NCBI GenBank assembly: GCA_021811085.1
Contig: JAJZPQ010000042.1
Coordinates: forward strand, 1 to 32,180
Source of the DNA: Pseudomonadota bacterium
GTDB taxonomy: Bacteria; Pseudomonadota; Gammaproteobacteria; Burkholderiales; SG8-39
DNA: 32,180 bases
Reading direction: 5' to 3'
Positions 1 to 8,613 of this stretch are shown piece by piece (positions within the stretch are counted from its first letter, which is position 1; each line of letters opens with the position of its first letter). The position numbers and the translations under genes were made by a program. The notes beneath the pieces are model-generated. The model saw nothing but the letters and a program-made list of their open reading frames with translations, made no database searches and was not told the DNA's origin.

Positions 1-197
1 CGGGCTGCACCCTGGCTTCGGCCATCGCCGCCACGCTCGCCAACGGCCTGGACATTCCCGAAGCCGTGCGCGAGGCGCAGGAATACACCTGGCAGACGCT
101 GAACTCCGGTTTCCGCCCGGGCATGGGCCAGCACATTCCCGACCGTTTCTTCTGGGCGCGCGAGGCAGAGGGCGACGGGAACAAGCCGGAGGACTGA
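1..197 (+). CDS. thiD: Hydroxymethylpyrimidine (phospho)kinase, C-terminal end (partial)
   Basis: The 5' end lies outside the window; the frame begins at base 3 and stops with TGA at 195-197. The 64 visible residues start at GCTLASAIAA, the ribokinase-fold anion-hole/ATP-site region of ThiD, and continue through the terminal helix to a typical GMGQHIPDRFFW tail. ThiD phosphorylates HMP and HMP-phosphate to HMP-pyrophosphate, the pyrimidine half of thiamine. The stop lies 3 nt before the GTG start of thiE, the enzyme that uses the product, so the two are almost certainly cotranscribed. Because only the last quarter is visible, the call rests on the motif, the tail and this adjacency. Confidence 0.8.
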   Translation, partial: GCTLASAIAATLANGLDIPEAVREAQEYTWQTLNSGFRPGMGQHIPDRFFWAREAEGDGNKPED

Positions 198-200
198 GGC

Positions 201-839
201 GTGCAGCGCAAACTCGCGGGACTCTACGCGATCACGCCGGATGAACCGCGCACCGACATACTGCTGCGCAAGGTAGGCCAGGCGCTGGCCGGCGGGGCCG
301 CGGCGCTGCAATACCGCAACAAGGCCGCCACGACCGCACTCAAACTCGAGCAAGGACGCGCTCTGGCGGCTTTGTGCCGCGCCGCGGGCGCAACCTTCAT
401 CGTCAACGACGATGTCGCGCTGGCGCTGGCACTCGATGCCGACGGCGTGCATCTGGGTGCGGAGGACGGCGACCTGGCCGAGGCGCGGCGCCGGCTGGGG
501 CCGGGTAAGCTGCTCGGTGCCTCCTGTTACGATCGCATCGAGCTGGCTGCGGCCGCGGTGCAGGCAGGCGTGGATTACCTGGCTTTCGGCAGCGTGTTCA
601 GTTCCGCCACCAAACCCGCCGCAGTGCGCGCGCCGCTCGCGCTGTTCGCCCAGGCCAAGCGGCGCTTCCAGCTGCCGCTGGTGGCGATCGGCGGCATAAA
701 CCTGCAAAATGCGGCTCAAGTGTTTGCCGCGGGCGCCGATGCCGTCGCCGTGATCAGCGCCTTGTTCGACGCAGGCGATATCGCCGAGTGCGCGGCTGCA
801 TTTACCCAAGTTTATCAACAACAGCGGATCGAACCATGA
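201..839 (+). CDS. thiE: Thiamine-phosphate synthase
   Basis: ThiE joins HMP-pyrophosphate and thiazole phosphate to give thiamine phosphate in the cytoplasm. The 212-aa protein has the full TIM-barrel signature set: LYAITPD (8-14), the pyrophosphate-binding QYRNK (37-41), FIVNDD (66-71), DGVHLG (81-86), the [10 protein letters not shown] loop (129-138), AIGGI (162-166) and [10 protein letters not shown] (178-187). Its length is normal for the family. The start is GTG at 201, 3 nt after the thiD stop, and it places LYAITPD close to the N-terminus as usual. The stop overlaps the hemL start as ATGA (836-839), so translation is probably coupled. No TPP riboswitch is visible; any would lie upstream of the operon. 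Confidence 0.95.
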   Translation: MQRKLAGLYAITPDEPRTDILLRKVGQALAGGAAALQYRNKAATTALKLEQGRALAALCRAAGATFIVNDDVALALALDADGVHLGAEDGDLAEARRRLGPGKLLGASCYDRIELAAAAVQAGVDYLAFGSVFSSATKPAAVRAPLALFAQAKRRFQLPLVAIGGINLQNAAQVFAAGADAVAVISALFDAGDIAECAAAFTQVYQQQRIEP

Positions 840-2116
840 GCAACGAGTCTTTGTTTGCGCGGGCCCAGCAATTCATTCCCGCCGGGGTCAATTCCCCGGT
901 GCGGGCGTTTCGTGCCGTGGGCGGCGCGCCGCGCTTCATCGCGCGCGGCGAAGGCGCCTGCATGTGGGACACCGAAGGCCGGCGCTATATCGACTACATC
1001 GGCTCCTGGGGTGCGATGGTGGCAGGCCATGCGCATCCCGAAGTGGTGGCGGCGGTGTGCGCAGCCGCAAAGAAAGGCTTGTCGTTCGGCGCGCCGACCG
1101 AAGCCGAGATCGAAATGGCCGAGCTCCTGTGCAAGCTGCTGCCCGGCATGGAACTGGTGCGCCTGGTGAGTTCGGGCACCGAGGCCACGATGACCGCGCT
1201 GCGCCTGGCGCGCGGCTACACCGGCCGCAACCGCGTGATCAAATTCGAAGGCTGCTACCACGGCCATGCCGACAGCCTGCTGGTGAAAGCGGGCTCGGGT
1301 GCGCTTACCTTTGGCCAGCCGAGTTCCTCCGGCGTGCCGCCTCAGGTAGCCGCCGATACCCTGGTGCTCGACTACAACGATGCCGCGCAGCTCGAGCGCT
1401 GCTTCGCCGAGAACGGCAAGGACATTGCCGCCGTGATCGTGGAGCCGGTGGTAGGCAATATGAACCTGGTCGCGCCCAAGCCCGAATTCCTGCGCAGCCT
1501 GCGCGCGCTGTGCAGCAAGCACGGCGCGGTGCTGATCCTGGACGAAGTAATGACCGGCTTTCGCGTGGGCCTCACCGGCGCGCAAGGGCATTACGGCATC
1601 GAGCCCGACCTCACCACGCTGGGCAAGGTCATCGGCGGCGGCATGCCGGTCGGCGCTTTCGGCGGGCGGCGCGAGATCATGCAGAAAATCGCCCCGCTGG
1701 GGCCGGTCTATCAGGCCGGCACGCTGTCGGGCAATCCGGTGGCGGTGGCGGCGGGCTTGGCAACCTTGAAACTGGTGCAGACCCCAGGCTTTTACGAAAA
1801 ATTAGGCGCCAATACGCTCGCATTGACCGAAGGTTTGGCTACGGCGGCGAAAAAGCACGGCGTGGTGTTCTCGGCACAGGCCGTCGGCGGCATGTTCGGC
1901 ATCTATTTCCGCGCCAGCGCACCGCAGAGCTTCGCCGAAGTCATGCAATGCGACAAGGAAGCGTTCAACCGTTTCTTTCACGCGATGCTCGAGCGCGGCG
2001 TGCACTTTGCGCCTTCGGCCTATGAGGCCGGCTTCGTTTCCGCGGCACACGGCGCGCAGGACATCGCAGCGACCGTCAGCGCGGCCGAAGCGGTGTTCGC
2101 GACGATGGGCAAATAA
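836..2116 (+). CDS. hemL: Glutamate-1-semialdehyde 2,1-aminomutase
   Basis: HemL is the PLP enzyme that converts glutamate-1-semialdehyde to 5-aminolevulinate, the entry to haem and sirohaem synthesis by the C5 route. The 426-aa protein shows the class-III aminotransferase fold: SSGTEA (112-117), EGCYHGHAD (138-146), the PLP-binding Asp in LDEVMTGFR (235-243) and the Schiff-base lysine K264 in [10 protein letters not shown] chose the ATG at 836, which overlaps the thiE stop and gives the usual [12 protein letters not shown]-terminus, over an earlier in-frame GTG that adds 16 unconserved residues. The thiD-thiE-hemL order is common in Betaproteobacteria. Sirohaem from this route would also serve the CysI protein encoded at 22158. 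Confidence 0.96.
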   Translation: MSNESLFARAQQFIPAGVNSPVRAFRAVGGAPRFIARGEGACMWDTEGRRYIDYIGSWGAMVAGHAHPEVVAAVCAAAKKGLSFGAPTEAEIEMAELLCKLLPGMELVRLVSSGTEATMTALRLARGYTGRNRVIKFEGCYHGHADSLLVKAGSGALTFGQPSSSGVPPQVAADTLVLDYNDAAQLERCFAENGKDIAAVIVEPVVGNMNLVAPKPEFLRSLRALCSKHGAVLILDEVMTGFRVGLTGAQGHYGIEPDLTTLGKVIGGGMPVGAFGGRREIMQKIAPLGPVYQAGTLSGNPVAVAAGLATLKLVQTPGFYEKLGANTLALTEGLATAAKKHGVVFSAQAVGGMFGIYFRASAPQSFAEVMQCDKEAFNRFFHAMLERGVHFAPSAYEAGFVSAAHGAQDIAATVSAAEAVFATMGK

Positions 2117-2119
2117 GCG

Positions 2120-2140
2120 GCAGCGCCTGCCTGGCGCTGC
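2120..2140. terminator. Hairpin between convergent hemL and mscL
   Basis: An 8-bp perfect stem, GCAGCGCC at 2120-2127 and GGCGCTGC at 2133-2140, encloses a 5-nt TGCCT loop. It sits between the hemL stop (2116) and the mscL stop (2143). On the minus strand it is followed by a short T-rich stretch (CTTATTTG). On the plus strand there is no T run, so as an intrinsic terminator it would work best for mscL. Confidence 0.5.
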
Positions 2141-2142
2141 GC

Positions 2143-2568
2143 TCAGCGCGCTTTCAGGTTGTCGCGGATTTCGCGCAGCAGCTTCACTTCCTCCGGCTCC
2201 GCCGGTGCCGGCGCGGGGGCCGGCGGCTGGGCGCGCTTCAACTTGTTGATCCAGCGCACCAGCATGAAAATGATGAACGCGAGGATGACGAAGTTGCTGG
2301 CGATGGTCAGAAAGTTGCCGTAGGCGAACACCGGCACGCCCGCTTTCTTCACCGCTTCCAGCGTCATCGCCGTGCCTGGCGGAATGTCTTTGAGCGCGAA
2401 GAAATAGTTGGAAAAATCCAGGCCGCCCAGTATGCGGCCAATCACCGGCATGATCAGATCGTTCACTACGGAGTCGACGATCTTGCCGAAGGCTGCGCCG
2501 ATAATCACGCCTACGGCCAGATCCATTACATTGCCCTTGAGTGCAAATTCCTTGAATTCTTTGAGCAT
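2143..2568 (-). CDS. mscL: Large-conductance mechanosensitive channel
   Basis: MscL is a homopentameric inner-membrane channel that opens under membrane tension and releases solutes during hypo-osmotic shock. The 141-aa protein begins [27 protein letters not shown], the highly conserved N-terminal helix and TM1 (about 15-45). A periplasmic loop with [10 protein letters not shown] follows, then TM2 (about 84-108) and a charged cytoplasmic helix ([13 protein letters not shown]). A Pro/Ala-rich linker precedes the last helix, as in other MscL proteins. The minus strand carries AAGGAAA shortly before the ATG. The gene stands alone, convergent with hemL and divergent from the MFS gene. Confidence 0.97.
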   Translation of the reverse strand: MLKEFKEFALKGNVMDLAVGVIIGAAFGKIVDSVVNDLIMPVIGRILGGLDFSNYFFALKDIPPGTAMTLEAVKKAGVPVFAYGNFLTIASNFVILAFIIFMLVRWINKLKRAQPPAPAPAPAEPEEVKLLREIRDNLKAR

Positions 2569-2735
2569 GGTTCGGTTTCCTTTGCGCTGATAAGGTCAAA
2601 AATTTCGCGGCTGCGGCAGGCGCCGCGCGCGGGAGTGACGATCGCACACCGTCGCGGCTATAGCAAGAACCGGGTCGCGGCCGATTCTAGCAGCGGGGTT
2701 ATGATTGCAAAACCGGTTTCTGGGGCTTTTCCTCC

Positions 2736-4040
2736 ATGGCTGAAGCGCGTGCACGCAACGGACTCTCGACAGATGCGGCTCCGCTGGAAATCTGGGCCTG
2801 GGCGATGTATGACTTCGCCAACTCGGGCTATACCACGGTGGTGCTCACGGCGATCTTCAACGCCTACTTTGTCGCGGTCGTGGCGGCCGGCGCGCCCTGG
2901 GCCACGTTCGCCTGGACCGCGGCGCTGTCGTTGTCCTACGCGCTGGTGATCGTCAGCGCGCCCGTGATCGGCGCCTATGCAGATCTGCGCGCCAACAAGA
3001 AAAGCCTGCTGCTCGCAAGCACTGTAGGCTGCGTGCTCGGCACCGCGATCCTGGCGCTGGCCGGCCCGGGCGATCTGGCGATCGCGGTGCTCGGCGTGGT
3101 CGTCTCGAATTTCTTTTTCTGCACCGGCTGCGATCTGATCGCCGCGTTCCTGCCGGAACTTGCACGCGGCAGGGACCTGGGCAAGGTATCGGGCTGGGGC
3201 TGGAGCCTGGGCTACATCGGCGGTCTGCTTACGCTGGGCGCCTGTCTTGTCTACGTATCCTGGGCGCAGGCGGCCGGCCAAACGGCCGCGCAGTTCGTGC
3301 CTGTGACCATGCTTATTACGGCGGGGCTGTTTGCGCTGGCGAGCCTGCCGACGTTTGTTCTGTTGCGCGAGCGCGCCCTGCCCCAACCCCTCCCGGCAGG
3401 CCTGCCTCTGGTACGCGCGGCATTCGCGCGCCTGGCCGACACCCTGCGTCATGCGGCCTTGTATCAGGATCTGCACCGCTTCCTCTGGTGCATCGTGTTC
3501 TATCAAGCCGGGGTGCAGACCGTGATCACGCTTGCCGCGATTTATGCCGAGCAGGCAATGGGCTTCAATACGCGCGACACGCTGGTGCTGGTGCTGGTGG
3601 TCAATGTCACCGCTGCGCTGGGCGCATTTTTCCTCGGCAACGTGCAGGACCGCATCGGCCACGTCCCCACCATCGCGCTCACGCTCGTGGGCTGGATCGC
3701 GATGGTGCTGATTGCCTGGGTGGCCGACACGCGCCTGCTATTCTGGATCGCGGCCAATCTCGCCGGACTGTGCCTGGGGGCATCCCAATCGGCGGGCCGG
3801 GCGCTGGTGGGCTATCTGAGCCCCAAGGCCCGCCGCGCCGAGTTCTTCGGCCTATGGGGGCTGGCGACCAACCTGTCCTCCATCCTCGGGCCCATTACCT
3901 ATGGCGCGGTGAGCTGGGTCTCGGCGGGCAACCACCGCCTCGCGATGCTGATCACCGGCGGCTTCTTCGTGCTCGGACTGCTGATCCTGCATGGTATCGA
4001 CGCGCGCCGCGGCCGGCGCGCCGCGCTCAAACGCCTTTGA
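2736..4040 (+). CDS. MFS transporter, UMF1/Atg22-like family
   Basis: A 434-aa integral membrane protein with about 12 hydrophobic segments. The N-terminal EIWAWAMYDFANSGYTTVV (18-36) matches the start of UMF1 (unknown major facilitator)/Atg22-like transporters, and an Asn/Asp-rich loop (YADLRANKKS) follows the second segment as in this family. The C-terminal half contains GLCLGASQSAGRALVGYLSP, also typical. Bacterial members have no agreed substrate; Atg22 in yeast exports vacuolar amino acids. The ATG at 2736 has no clear Shine-Dalgarno sequence but gives the family N-terminus. The gene ends 7 nt before the convergent mtgA stop. Confidence 0.85.
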   Translation: MAEARARNGLSTDAAPLEIWAWAMYDFANSGYTTVVLTAIFNAYFVAVVAAGAPWATFAWTAALSLSYALVIVSAPVIGAYADLRANKKSLLLASTVGCVLGTAILALAGPGDLAIAVLGVVVSNFFFCTGCDLIAAFLPELARGRDLGKVSGWGWSLGYIGGLLTLGACLVYVSWAQAAGQTAAQFVPVTMLITAGLFALASLPTFVLLRERALPQPLPAGLPLVRAAFARLADTLRHAALYQDLHRFLWCIVFYQAGVQTVITLAAIYAEQAMGFNTRDTLVLVLVVNVTAALGAFFLGNVQDRIGHVPTIALTLVGWIAMVLIAWVADTRLLFWIAANLAGLCLGASQSAGRALVGYLSPKARRAEFFGLWGLATNLSSILGPITYGAVSWVSAGNHRLAMLITGGFFVLGLLILHGIDARRGRRAALKRL

Positions 4041-4047
4041 CCGCCGC

Positions 4048-4767
4048 TTACGGCAGTTCAGCCGAAGGCATGCGCGCGTGTATGGTTGCGCTGTAGCGCT
4101 GCAGGAATTCGGAGTTGCGGTTGCGCTCGTAGTACAGCGGCCGCGGCAACATCGCCGCCAGCTGCGCCGCTTGCTCGGAGTTCAAGCCGGCCGCGCTCAC
4201 GTTGTAGTAATGCCGCGCCGCCGCTTCGGCGCCGAACACGCCTTCGCCCCACTCCGCCACGTTCAGGTAGATCTCGAATATGCGCTCTTTGTCCATCAGC
4301 GATTCCAGCATCCAGGTGATGACCGCTTCCTGGCCCTTGCGCCAAAGACTCTTCTCGCCGGAAAGAAACAGGTTCTTCGCCAATTGCTGGCTGATGGTGG
4401 AGCCGCCGGCGACGACTCTTCCGCGCCGCTGATTTTTTTCGAGCGCCTTCTGTATCCCTTCCCAGTCGAAACCGTCGTGCTCGGAGAACTTGGCGTCTTC
4501 GGCCACGATGACGGCGCGCTTCAATTCCACGGAGATGCGCCCGTAGCTGATCCAGCGCTGCTGCAGCTGCGCATTGGGGTTCTTTGCGCGCATGCGCTCC
4601 AGCCGCGCCTGCATGAAGCTGGTGCTCTCGGGATTGTGTCCGACCCAATACCAGATATGCGCTGCGAACCATCCCTGGTACAGCAGCAGTACGATGAACA
4701 TCACGCCCAGCGTGTAGCTGAACGCCTTCCACAGCGCCAGCAGTGCCCGCCTTATGGCCTTGAGCAT
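4048..4767 (-). CDS. mtgA: Monofunctional biosynthetic peptidoglycan transglycosylase
   Basis: MtgA polymerises lipid II into glycan strands at the inner membrane without a transpeptidase domain. The 239-aa protein has an N-terminal membrane anchor (about 15-40) and the glycosyltransferase-51 motifs: EDAKFSEHDGFDW (90-102, with catalytic Glu90), GGSTISQQLAKN (121-132), and EIYLNVAEWG (165-174). The size is normal for MtgA and excludes a bifunctional PBP1. It begins 1 nt after the aroE stop on the same strand, so it is cotranscribed with aroE and probably with the TonB-like gene. The aroE-mtgA pairing is usual in Betaproteobacteria. Confidence 0.96.
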   Translation of the reverse strand: MLKAIRRALLALWKAFSYTLGVMFIVLLLYQGWFAAHIWYWVGHNPESTSFMQARLERMRAKNPNAQLQQRWISYGRISVELKRAVIVAEDAKFSEHDGFDWEGIQKALEKNQRRGRVVAGGSTISQQLAKNLFLSGEKSLWRKGQEAVITWMLESLMDKERIFEIYLNVAEWGEGVFGAEAAARHYYNVSAAGLNSEQAAQLAAMLPRPLYYERNRNSEFLQRYSATIHARMPSAELP

Positions 4768-4768
4768 T

Positions 4769-5578
4769 TCAGATCTGCCGCAGCAGCTTCAACACCGCCG
4801 CGCTGTCCGGGCGCACGCCGCGCCAGATGAAAAACGATTCGGCCGCCTGCTCGACCAGCATACCCAGGCCGTCGGCGGACAATGCCGCACCTTGCTCCCG
4901 GGCAAAGGCAAGGAACGGCGTCTCGCCCTTGTCGTACATCATGTCGTAGGCTAGTGCCCCGCGCGCGAACACCCCCGATGGCAACGGCGGCAGTTCGCCG
5001 GCAAGGCTGGCGGAGGTGGCGTTGATGACGAGGTCGAATTGTCTGCCGGCGAGCGCAGCATACGCGCCGGCCTCGATCGCGCCGTGAACGCTTTGTGCCA
5101 GCTGCTGCGCCTTGTCCGGCGTGCGGTTGGCGAGCATGAACTGCGCCGGCTGCAGCAGCAGCAAGGGTTCGATGACGCCGCGCGCCGCTCCGCCTGCACC
5201 CAGCAGCAGAATGCGCCGGCCGGCGATGGCAAAGCCGAGGTTGTGCAGCAGATCGTTCACCAGCCCGGCGCCGTCGGTGTTGTCGGCAAAAATTGCAGCG
5301 CCATCGAATTTCAGCGTGTTCGCCGCCTGCGCCGCGCGCGCGCGCGAAGAGAGCACGCTGGCGTAGCGGCAGGCCTCGCCTTTGAACGGGAGGGTGACAT
5401 TGAGGCCGCGGCCGCCGCGGGCGCGGAACGCATCAACCGTCGCCGCAAATGCATCCTTGGGCGCGAGCAGCGTCCCGTAGACCAGGTCCTGCCCGGTCTG
5501 GCGCGCGAACGCGGCGTGTATCAGCGGCGATTTGCTGTGCGCGACCGGGTTGCCGATGACGGCGTATTGGTCCGGCAT
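4769..5578 (-). CDS. aroE: Shikimate dehydrogenase (NADP+)
   Basis: AroE reduces 3-dehydroshikimate to shikimate with NADPH in aromatic amino-acid synthesis. The 269-aa protein shows the shikimate-binding SKSP (15-18), NVTLPFK with catalytic Lys66 (60-66), ADNTDG (98-103) and the Rossmann glycine motif LGAGGAARG (126-134). The C-terminal QAAESFFIWRG segment is also conserved. Its start lies 9 nt after the TonB-like stop and its stop is 1 nt before mtgA. Another shikimate gene, aroQ, is in this window at 13739 but in a separate operon. Confidence 0.97.
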   Translation of the reverse strand: MPDQYAVIGNPVAHSKSPLIHAAFARQTGQDLVYGTLLAPKDAFAATVDAFRARGGRGLNVTLPFKGEACRYASVLSSRARAAQAANTLKFDGAAIFADNTDGAGLVNDLLHNLGFAIAGRRILLLGAGGAARGVIEPLLLLQPAQFMLANRTPDKAQQLAQSVHGAIEAGAYAALAGRQFDLVINATSASLAGELPPLPSGVFARGALAYDMMYDKGETPFLAFAREQGAALSADGLGMLVEQAAESFFIWRGVRPDSAAVLKLLRQI

Positions 5579-5587
5579 GACGGGAAA

Positions 5588-6481
5588 TCACTCCCCTCGC
5601 AAAGTGTCCCCCGGAGCAAACGTCCAGGTTCGGGTGATAACGAGAATGTCGGTGTCGCGCTGGATGTTAGCCGGGAAGCGGGCGTAGGGCGCGGCCATTT
5701 TCACGATGCGCTCTGCCGCCCGATCGAGAATCTGGTGGCCGGAGGAACGCTGCACTTCGACCGACTCCAGGCTGCCGTCGGCTTTGATCGAAACGGTGAG
5801 CACCAGGCTACCATAGATTTTGCCGCGCGCGCCCTCCGGGTAGTTCAGGTTGCCGATGCGCTGGACCTTCAGGCGCCAGTCCTCGACATACTGCGCGAAA
5901 CGGTATTCCTGCGCGCTCGAGCCGATGAATTTCCGGATCGGGCGTTTTTGATATTCCTCGGTTTGGCGCGAGATCTGCGCCTCCAGGCGCGCGATTGCGA
6001 GTGCACTGTTTGCGAGGTCCTGGCCCGACACCTGGGGCTGCGGCGCGTCGGTCGCGGGCGCCGCTTTCGCTTGCTCGGTGGCGGCGACGCTCTTGGCCGC
6101 GCGCAGCCGCGTCATCATTCTCAGTTGCTGCGCCTCCAGTTCCTGCACTCTCTGCGCGGCGCGCTTGGTATCGGTGCCTGCCTCCGCATCTTTCAGCACC
6201 GGCAGCGGCGTCCTGGCGCGTCGGTTCTCGTCGGTATTGCCGCCGCCGTCGAGATTGGCCTGCGCCAGCACGCTCGCCTTCACCGGCTTCGCGCGCGTCT
6301 TGCTGTTGACCAGCACGACGTCCAGCGACGGCGCGATGTATTTGTCGCGGATGATGTCGGGCAGGCGGAAATGGATGGACAGCGCCAGCGCGTGCAGGAA
6401 TATGGACAGCGCCAGCGCGAGCGCTAGATTACGCGACGGAGCATCCAGGCCGGCCATGAACCCAGGCCAGCGCAAGCGCAT
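5588..6481 (-). CDS. TonB-like energy transducer protein
   Basis: The 297-aa protein (from the ATG at 6481) has a short basic N-terminus, one membrane segment (about 17-36), a long Ala/Gln/Glu-rich periplasmic spacer that probably forms coiled coil, and a C-terminal TonB fold of about 90 residues containing YPEGARGKIYGSLVLTVSI, ESVEVQRSSGHQILDRAA and RTWTFAP. TonB proteins transmit proton-motive force from ExbB/ExbD to outer-membrane receptors. No exbB, exbD or receptor gene is nearby, so the partner is unknown. An in-frame TTG at 6508 and an ATG at 6457 are alternative starts. The TonB-aroE-mtgA-RNase neighbourhood is a common betaproteobacterial arrangement. Confidence 0.82.
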   Translation of the reverse strand: MRLRWPGFMAGLDAPSRNLALALALSIFLHALALSIHFRLPDIIRDKYIAPSLDVVLVNSKTRAKPVKASVLAQANLDGGGNTDENRRARTPLPVLKDAEAGTDTKRAAQRVQELEAQQLRMMTRLRAAKSVAATEQAKAAPATDAPQPQVSGQDLANSALAIARLEAQISRQTEEYQKRPIRKFIGSSAQEYRFAQYVEDWRLKVQRIGNLNYPEGARGKIYGSLVLTVSIKADGSLESVEVQRSSGHQILDRAAERIVKMAAPYARFPANIQRDTDILVITRTWTFAPGDTLRGE

Positions 6482-6577
6482 GAAACCGAGCGAATTGACA
6501 CTGTGCAATCAGACCTCAAAATCTCTTGAAATCAATGTATTCTATGCTTTTCGAGAGAAATTATCTTAACTTTCTGC

Positions 6578-8422
6578 TCAATCCTCAGCCGGTCCCTTGT
6601 ACCGGGCTTTGACCGAGTTGTCGATCAGATCTATCCCCTCGATTTCAAGCAGCACGCGGCTGCCTATTTCCAGATCCGGCAGCGAGGGCACGCGCACATA
6701 CAAGGGAATGCCTTCGAACTTGACCAGGGTCTCGCGCAGCACCTGCGCTCTGGCCAGCGTTACCTGCTCCTGCAGCAGCCAGCGCAGACACCAGTAATGC
6801 TCCATCTTGCTCTGGAATTCGTCGTAGGCCGCATAGGTCAGCTCGAATTCGCGCATCGACGCGAGCAGTTCGGCGGAATTTTTCGAAAACGGCGGTGCGC
6901 TGCCCGCCAGGCAGGCGAGCAGCTGCCACTGGTTGAGCAGGTCGATGTAGCGGCGCAGCGGCGAACTGGCCCAGATGTAATGCGACACGCCCAGGCCCTG
7001 GTGCGGAGACGGTACCGTCGTCATGCGCACCTTGCCGTTGGCTTGGGTGCGGTAGATGGCAGGTACGCCGCGGTCGGCGAGCAGCCTGCCCCAGTTGTTG
7101 TTGGCGCTGATCATCAGCTCCGCCACCAGCTTGTCCAGCGGCGCGCCGCGCCTGCGCTCGACGATGCTGACGCGCTCGTTTTCGACGTAGAAATTGTAGT
7201 CGACGCGATCCTGCTGCGTCGCGGGTTTCCCGCGCGCGGCCTCCAGTTCGAGCGCGAGCCGCCACAGGAAGAAGAGTTCGGCCTCGAACGGCAATTCGCC
7301 GCGTTCTTCACCGGCAAGAAAGGCCGCGTCCAGCGCCTCCACCTGATGATGGCGCAGGTTGGCGGCGATGTTCACGCGCTCGACGCGTGTTTCCTGGCCC
7401 TCCACCAGAAACGACAGCGGATTGATATCCAGATACAGCGACACCGCCGGACACGCGCGGCCTTCGGCGAGCGTATAGCGCTCTATCACCTGCGGCGGCA
7501 GCATGGTGATCTTGCGCCCCGGAATATAGGCGGTCGACATGCGTGCGCGCGCGATCTTGTCCAGCGCCGATGCGGGAGAGAAACCCAGGCCGGGCGCGGC
7601 GATGTGGATGCCTACGCGATAGCGGCCGTTGGCGAGCCGCGTCAGCGAAAAGGCGTCGTCGATTTCGGTGGTGCTGGCGTCGTCGAGACTGAACGCAGTG
7701 ACCGCGGCGAGCGGCAATTCCGGTGGTTCGCCGGGGCTGGCGTCCGCGGAAAATTCGGCGTCGCCGGTGTAGTGTTCGAACAGAAATGCGCCCAGATGAT
7801 AGTCGTGGCTGGAGGGCAAGGCACCCGCGCGCTCGAACAGCCTGGCCGCCGACAGCCCGCTCGCCTCGTAGGCGAGTTCCAGCGCTTTGGTTTCGATGCG
7901 GTTGCGGTCGGGGCGGTACAGCAGCTGCGGCAACAGGGCGCGCAGCGCCTCGGGCACGACGCCACGCTGCAGTTCTTGCGCCCAGCTGCGAATCTGTTCC
8001 TCCTGCAGCCGCCTTTTCTCCACCCCGGCCAGCGCCGCCTTGAGCGTGTCGGCCGGCGCGGCGCGAAACCGCCCCTTGCCCTTGCGGTAGAAATACATGG
8101 GCGCCGACTGCAGCTTTATCAGAATTGCGGCGGCCTCGAGTGCATTGGGAGCATGGCCGCAATATTCGCGTGCCAGATCAGCGAAGCCGAACTCCGCTTC
8201 GCCGCAGCATTGCCAGAGGAAATCGGTGTCGATCTCGGCCGCCAGCGCTTCGGCCTTGCCCATGAGTTCGGTCAGCGGTGGCGTCTCGAAGCGCAGCAGC
8301 ACGCTGGCGGCCTTGATTTTGCTGCGCTTGCCATGCGCAGCTTCCACCTGCAGCGAGCTGTCGCTCTCGGCGAGCACGTTGCCGACTTTGAAAGAGCCGG
8401 TCTCTTCGTACAGCACATTCAT
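6578..8422 (-). CDS. RNase II/RNB-family 3'-5' exoribonuclease
   Basis: A 614-aa single-strand-specific exoribonuclease. The catalytic RNB domain occupies roughly residues 240-530. It carries the acidic metal-binding motif FSLDDASTTEIDDAFS, the AAPGLGFSPASALDKIARAR block, and the conserved WASSPLRRYIDLLNQWQL near its end. A winged-helix/OB-like N-terminal part and a short S1-like C-terminal segment flank it. It is smaller than RNase R (about 800 aa) and resembles the betaproteobacterial RNase II variant. The ATG at 8422 lacks a clear Shine-Dalgarno sequence. It may head the tonB-aroE-mtgA transcription unit, with 96 nt before the TonB-like start. Confidence 0.9.
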   Translation of the reverse strand: MNVLYEETGSFKVGNVLAESDSSLQVEAAHGKRSKIKAASVLLRFETPPLTELMGKAEALAAEIDTDFLWQCCGEAEFGFADLAREYCGHAPNALEAAAILIKLQSAPMYFYRKGKGRFRAAPADTLKAALAGVEKRRLQEEQIRSWAQELQRGVVPEALRALLPQLLYRPDRNRIETKALELAYEASGLSAARLFERAGALPSSHDYHLGAFLFEHYTGDAEFSADASPGEPPELPLAAVTAFSLDDASTTEIDDAFSLTRLANGRYRVGIHIAAPGLGFSPASALDKIARARMSTAYIPGRKITMLPPQVIERYTLAEGRACPAVSLYLDINPLSFLVEGQETRVERVNIAANLRHHQVEALDAAFLAGEERGELPFEAELFFLWRLALELEAARGKPATQQDRVDYNFYVENERVSIVERRRGAPLDKLVAELMISANNNWGRLLADRGVPAIYRTQANGKVRMTTVPSPHQGLGVSHYIWASSPLRRYIDLLNQWQLLACLAGSAPPFSKNSAELLASMREFELTYAAYDEFQSKMEHYWCLRWLLQEQVTLARAQVLRETLVKFEGIPLYVRVPSLPDLEIGSRVLLEIEGIDLIDNSVKARYKGPAED

Positions 8423-8426
8423 GGGA

Positions 8427-8500
8427 TCAAAGCCGAAGGAATAGGGTTGGTCGAGCGCCGCCGCCGCGCCCGACGGGCAGCTTGTAGGTTACGGCGCTCA
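8427..8500 (-). CDS. Possible 24-residue leader ORF upstream of the RNase II gene
   Basis: A short minus-strand ORF (starting MSAVTYKLPVGRGGG, ending LFLRL) stops 4 nt before the RNase II ATG. A perfect TATAAT lies upstream on the same strand (8533-8538), so this ORF would sit in the mRNA leader. The RNase gene has no obvious Shine-Dalgarno sequence, which would fit translation coupled to a leader peptide. The leader ORF itself has no strong ribosome-binding site. This may be chance. Confidence 0.22.
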
Positions 8501-8532
8501 TGCCGCGACCGTCTAGCCGCAGTGGACCGAAA

Positions 8533-8538
8533 TTATAC
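8533..8538 (-). promoter_or_regulatory. Possible -10 element of the RNase II operon
   Basis: The minus strand reads TATAAT here, an exact -10 consensus in an otherwise GC-rich divergent intergenic region (8423-8613). No good -35 hexamer is found 16-18 nt upstream. It lies about 110 nt before the RNase II start codon. Confidence 0.35.
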
Positions 8539-8613
8539 TCTAGCTGCGTCTCGCCGACGTGGCGGCGCGCCATGCGATACTTGGAAATTGCCACGGCACG
8601 CAGGGGAAATGAT

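Noticed and set aside
5039-6427. A 462-codon open frame on the plus strand
   Set aside because: It is antisense to aroE and the TonB-like gene, both with clear motifs; the frame is open because of high third-position GC, and its product shows no domain.
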